A stretch of 64,000 nucleotides of DNA from NCBI GenBank assembly GCA_017537345.1, contig JAFYKY010000010.1, positions 173,987-237,986 of the forward strand, read 5' to 3'. This document shows, piece after piece, positions 63,829-64,000 of the stretch. This DNA comes from Clostridia bacterium. Its GTDB lineage: Bacteria; Bacillota; Clostridia; Oscillospirales; CAG-382. The notes below the pieces were generated by a model that saw only the letters and a list, made by a program, of their open reading frames with translations, was not told the origin of the DNA and searched no databases. The position numbers and the translations under genes were made by a program. Every line of letters begins with the position of its first letter. Within the stretch, counting starts at the first letter, position 1.

Positions 63829-63860
63829 CAAAAAAACCGAGGAAAAACCTCGGTTTTTTG
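63829..63860 (-). terminator. rrn operon terminator
   Basis: Stem AAAACCGAGG / CCTCGGTTTT, read leftward followed by a T-run; immediately behind the 5S rRNA. Confidence 0.9.
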
Positions 63861-63863
63861 CGT

Positions 63864-63979
<116 letters not shown>

Positions 63980-64000
63980 TATGAACTTTGTTCAGGTAAA

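Overview
The window reads as chromosome of an anaerobic Clostridia-type Firmicute, probably a gut member of or near the Oscillospirales (inference). Supporting signs are an oxygen-sensitive class III ribonucleotide reductase, a ferredoxin-like aldo/keto reductase, SAM-I and FMN riboswitches with terminator platforms, strong GGAGG ribosome sites, many lipoproteins with Gram-positive lipoboxes, a dockerin protein, BspA-like leucine-rich repeat proteins, and a 13-residue insertion near the N-terminus of S12. Promoters are very regular: near-consensus TTGACA, a 16-18 bp spacer and TATAAT.

Layout. 1-8 kb: the end of a MarR / zinc-ribbon / ABC exporter operon, then five Xre-type regulators interspersed with two small lipoproteins. 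8-10.4 kb: GT8 glycosyltransferase, PlsC-like acyltransferase and CrtO-like acyltransferase in one operon. 10.6-14 kb: a large secreted dockerin protein. 14.3-16.8 kb: argS and a yebC-family gene. 17-25.5 kb: a small Xre/effector pair with a visible operator, a double beta-helix lipoprotein, two more lipoproteins, an MFS transporter, an HPr-like protein and the aldo/keto reductase. 25.8-27 kb: an AT-rich island with two unknown genes. 27-31 kb: two BspA-like surface proteins directly behind metK, which carries a SAM-I riboswitch.

31.3-44.6 kb (minus strand) is the transcription/translation core: rpoB, rpoC, an L7Ae-like gene, rpsL, rpsG, fusA and tuf, followed 23 bp later by an FMN riboswitch and ribU. 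44.8-52 kb holds a lipoprotein, a MATE exporter, and an anaerobic nucleotide-reduction module in which NrdD carries a fused C-terminal redoxin and is followed with no gap by trxB, behind two NrdR boxes. 52-60 kb: galM, a family 5 solute-binding lipoprotein, and a GntR(YtrA)/ATPase/permease operon with a promoter-overlapping operator. 59.4-62 kb: two paralogous lipoproteins around a VanZ-like gene. The right edge ends in a 5S rRNA read leftward, the tail of an rrn operon.

The most interesting items are not ordinary genes. At 62.14-62.45 kb there is a compact convergent unit that looks like a par/Fst-type type I toxin-antitoxin locus: a 38-residue membrane peptide, a facing small RNA with a perfect promoter, a shared bidirectional terminator, and a 13-nt direct repeat linking the small RNA to the toxin's start region. 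A dispersed element occurs three times (17.0, 53.1 and 63.6 kb) with strongly covarying stems around a GTAG/CTAC hairpin and looks like an RNA-structured repeat or small RNA family. Two further structured intergenic RNAs (51.0 and 62.6 kb) match no family I can name.
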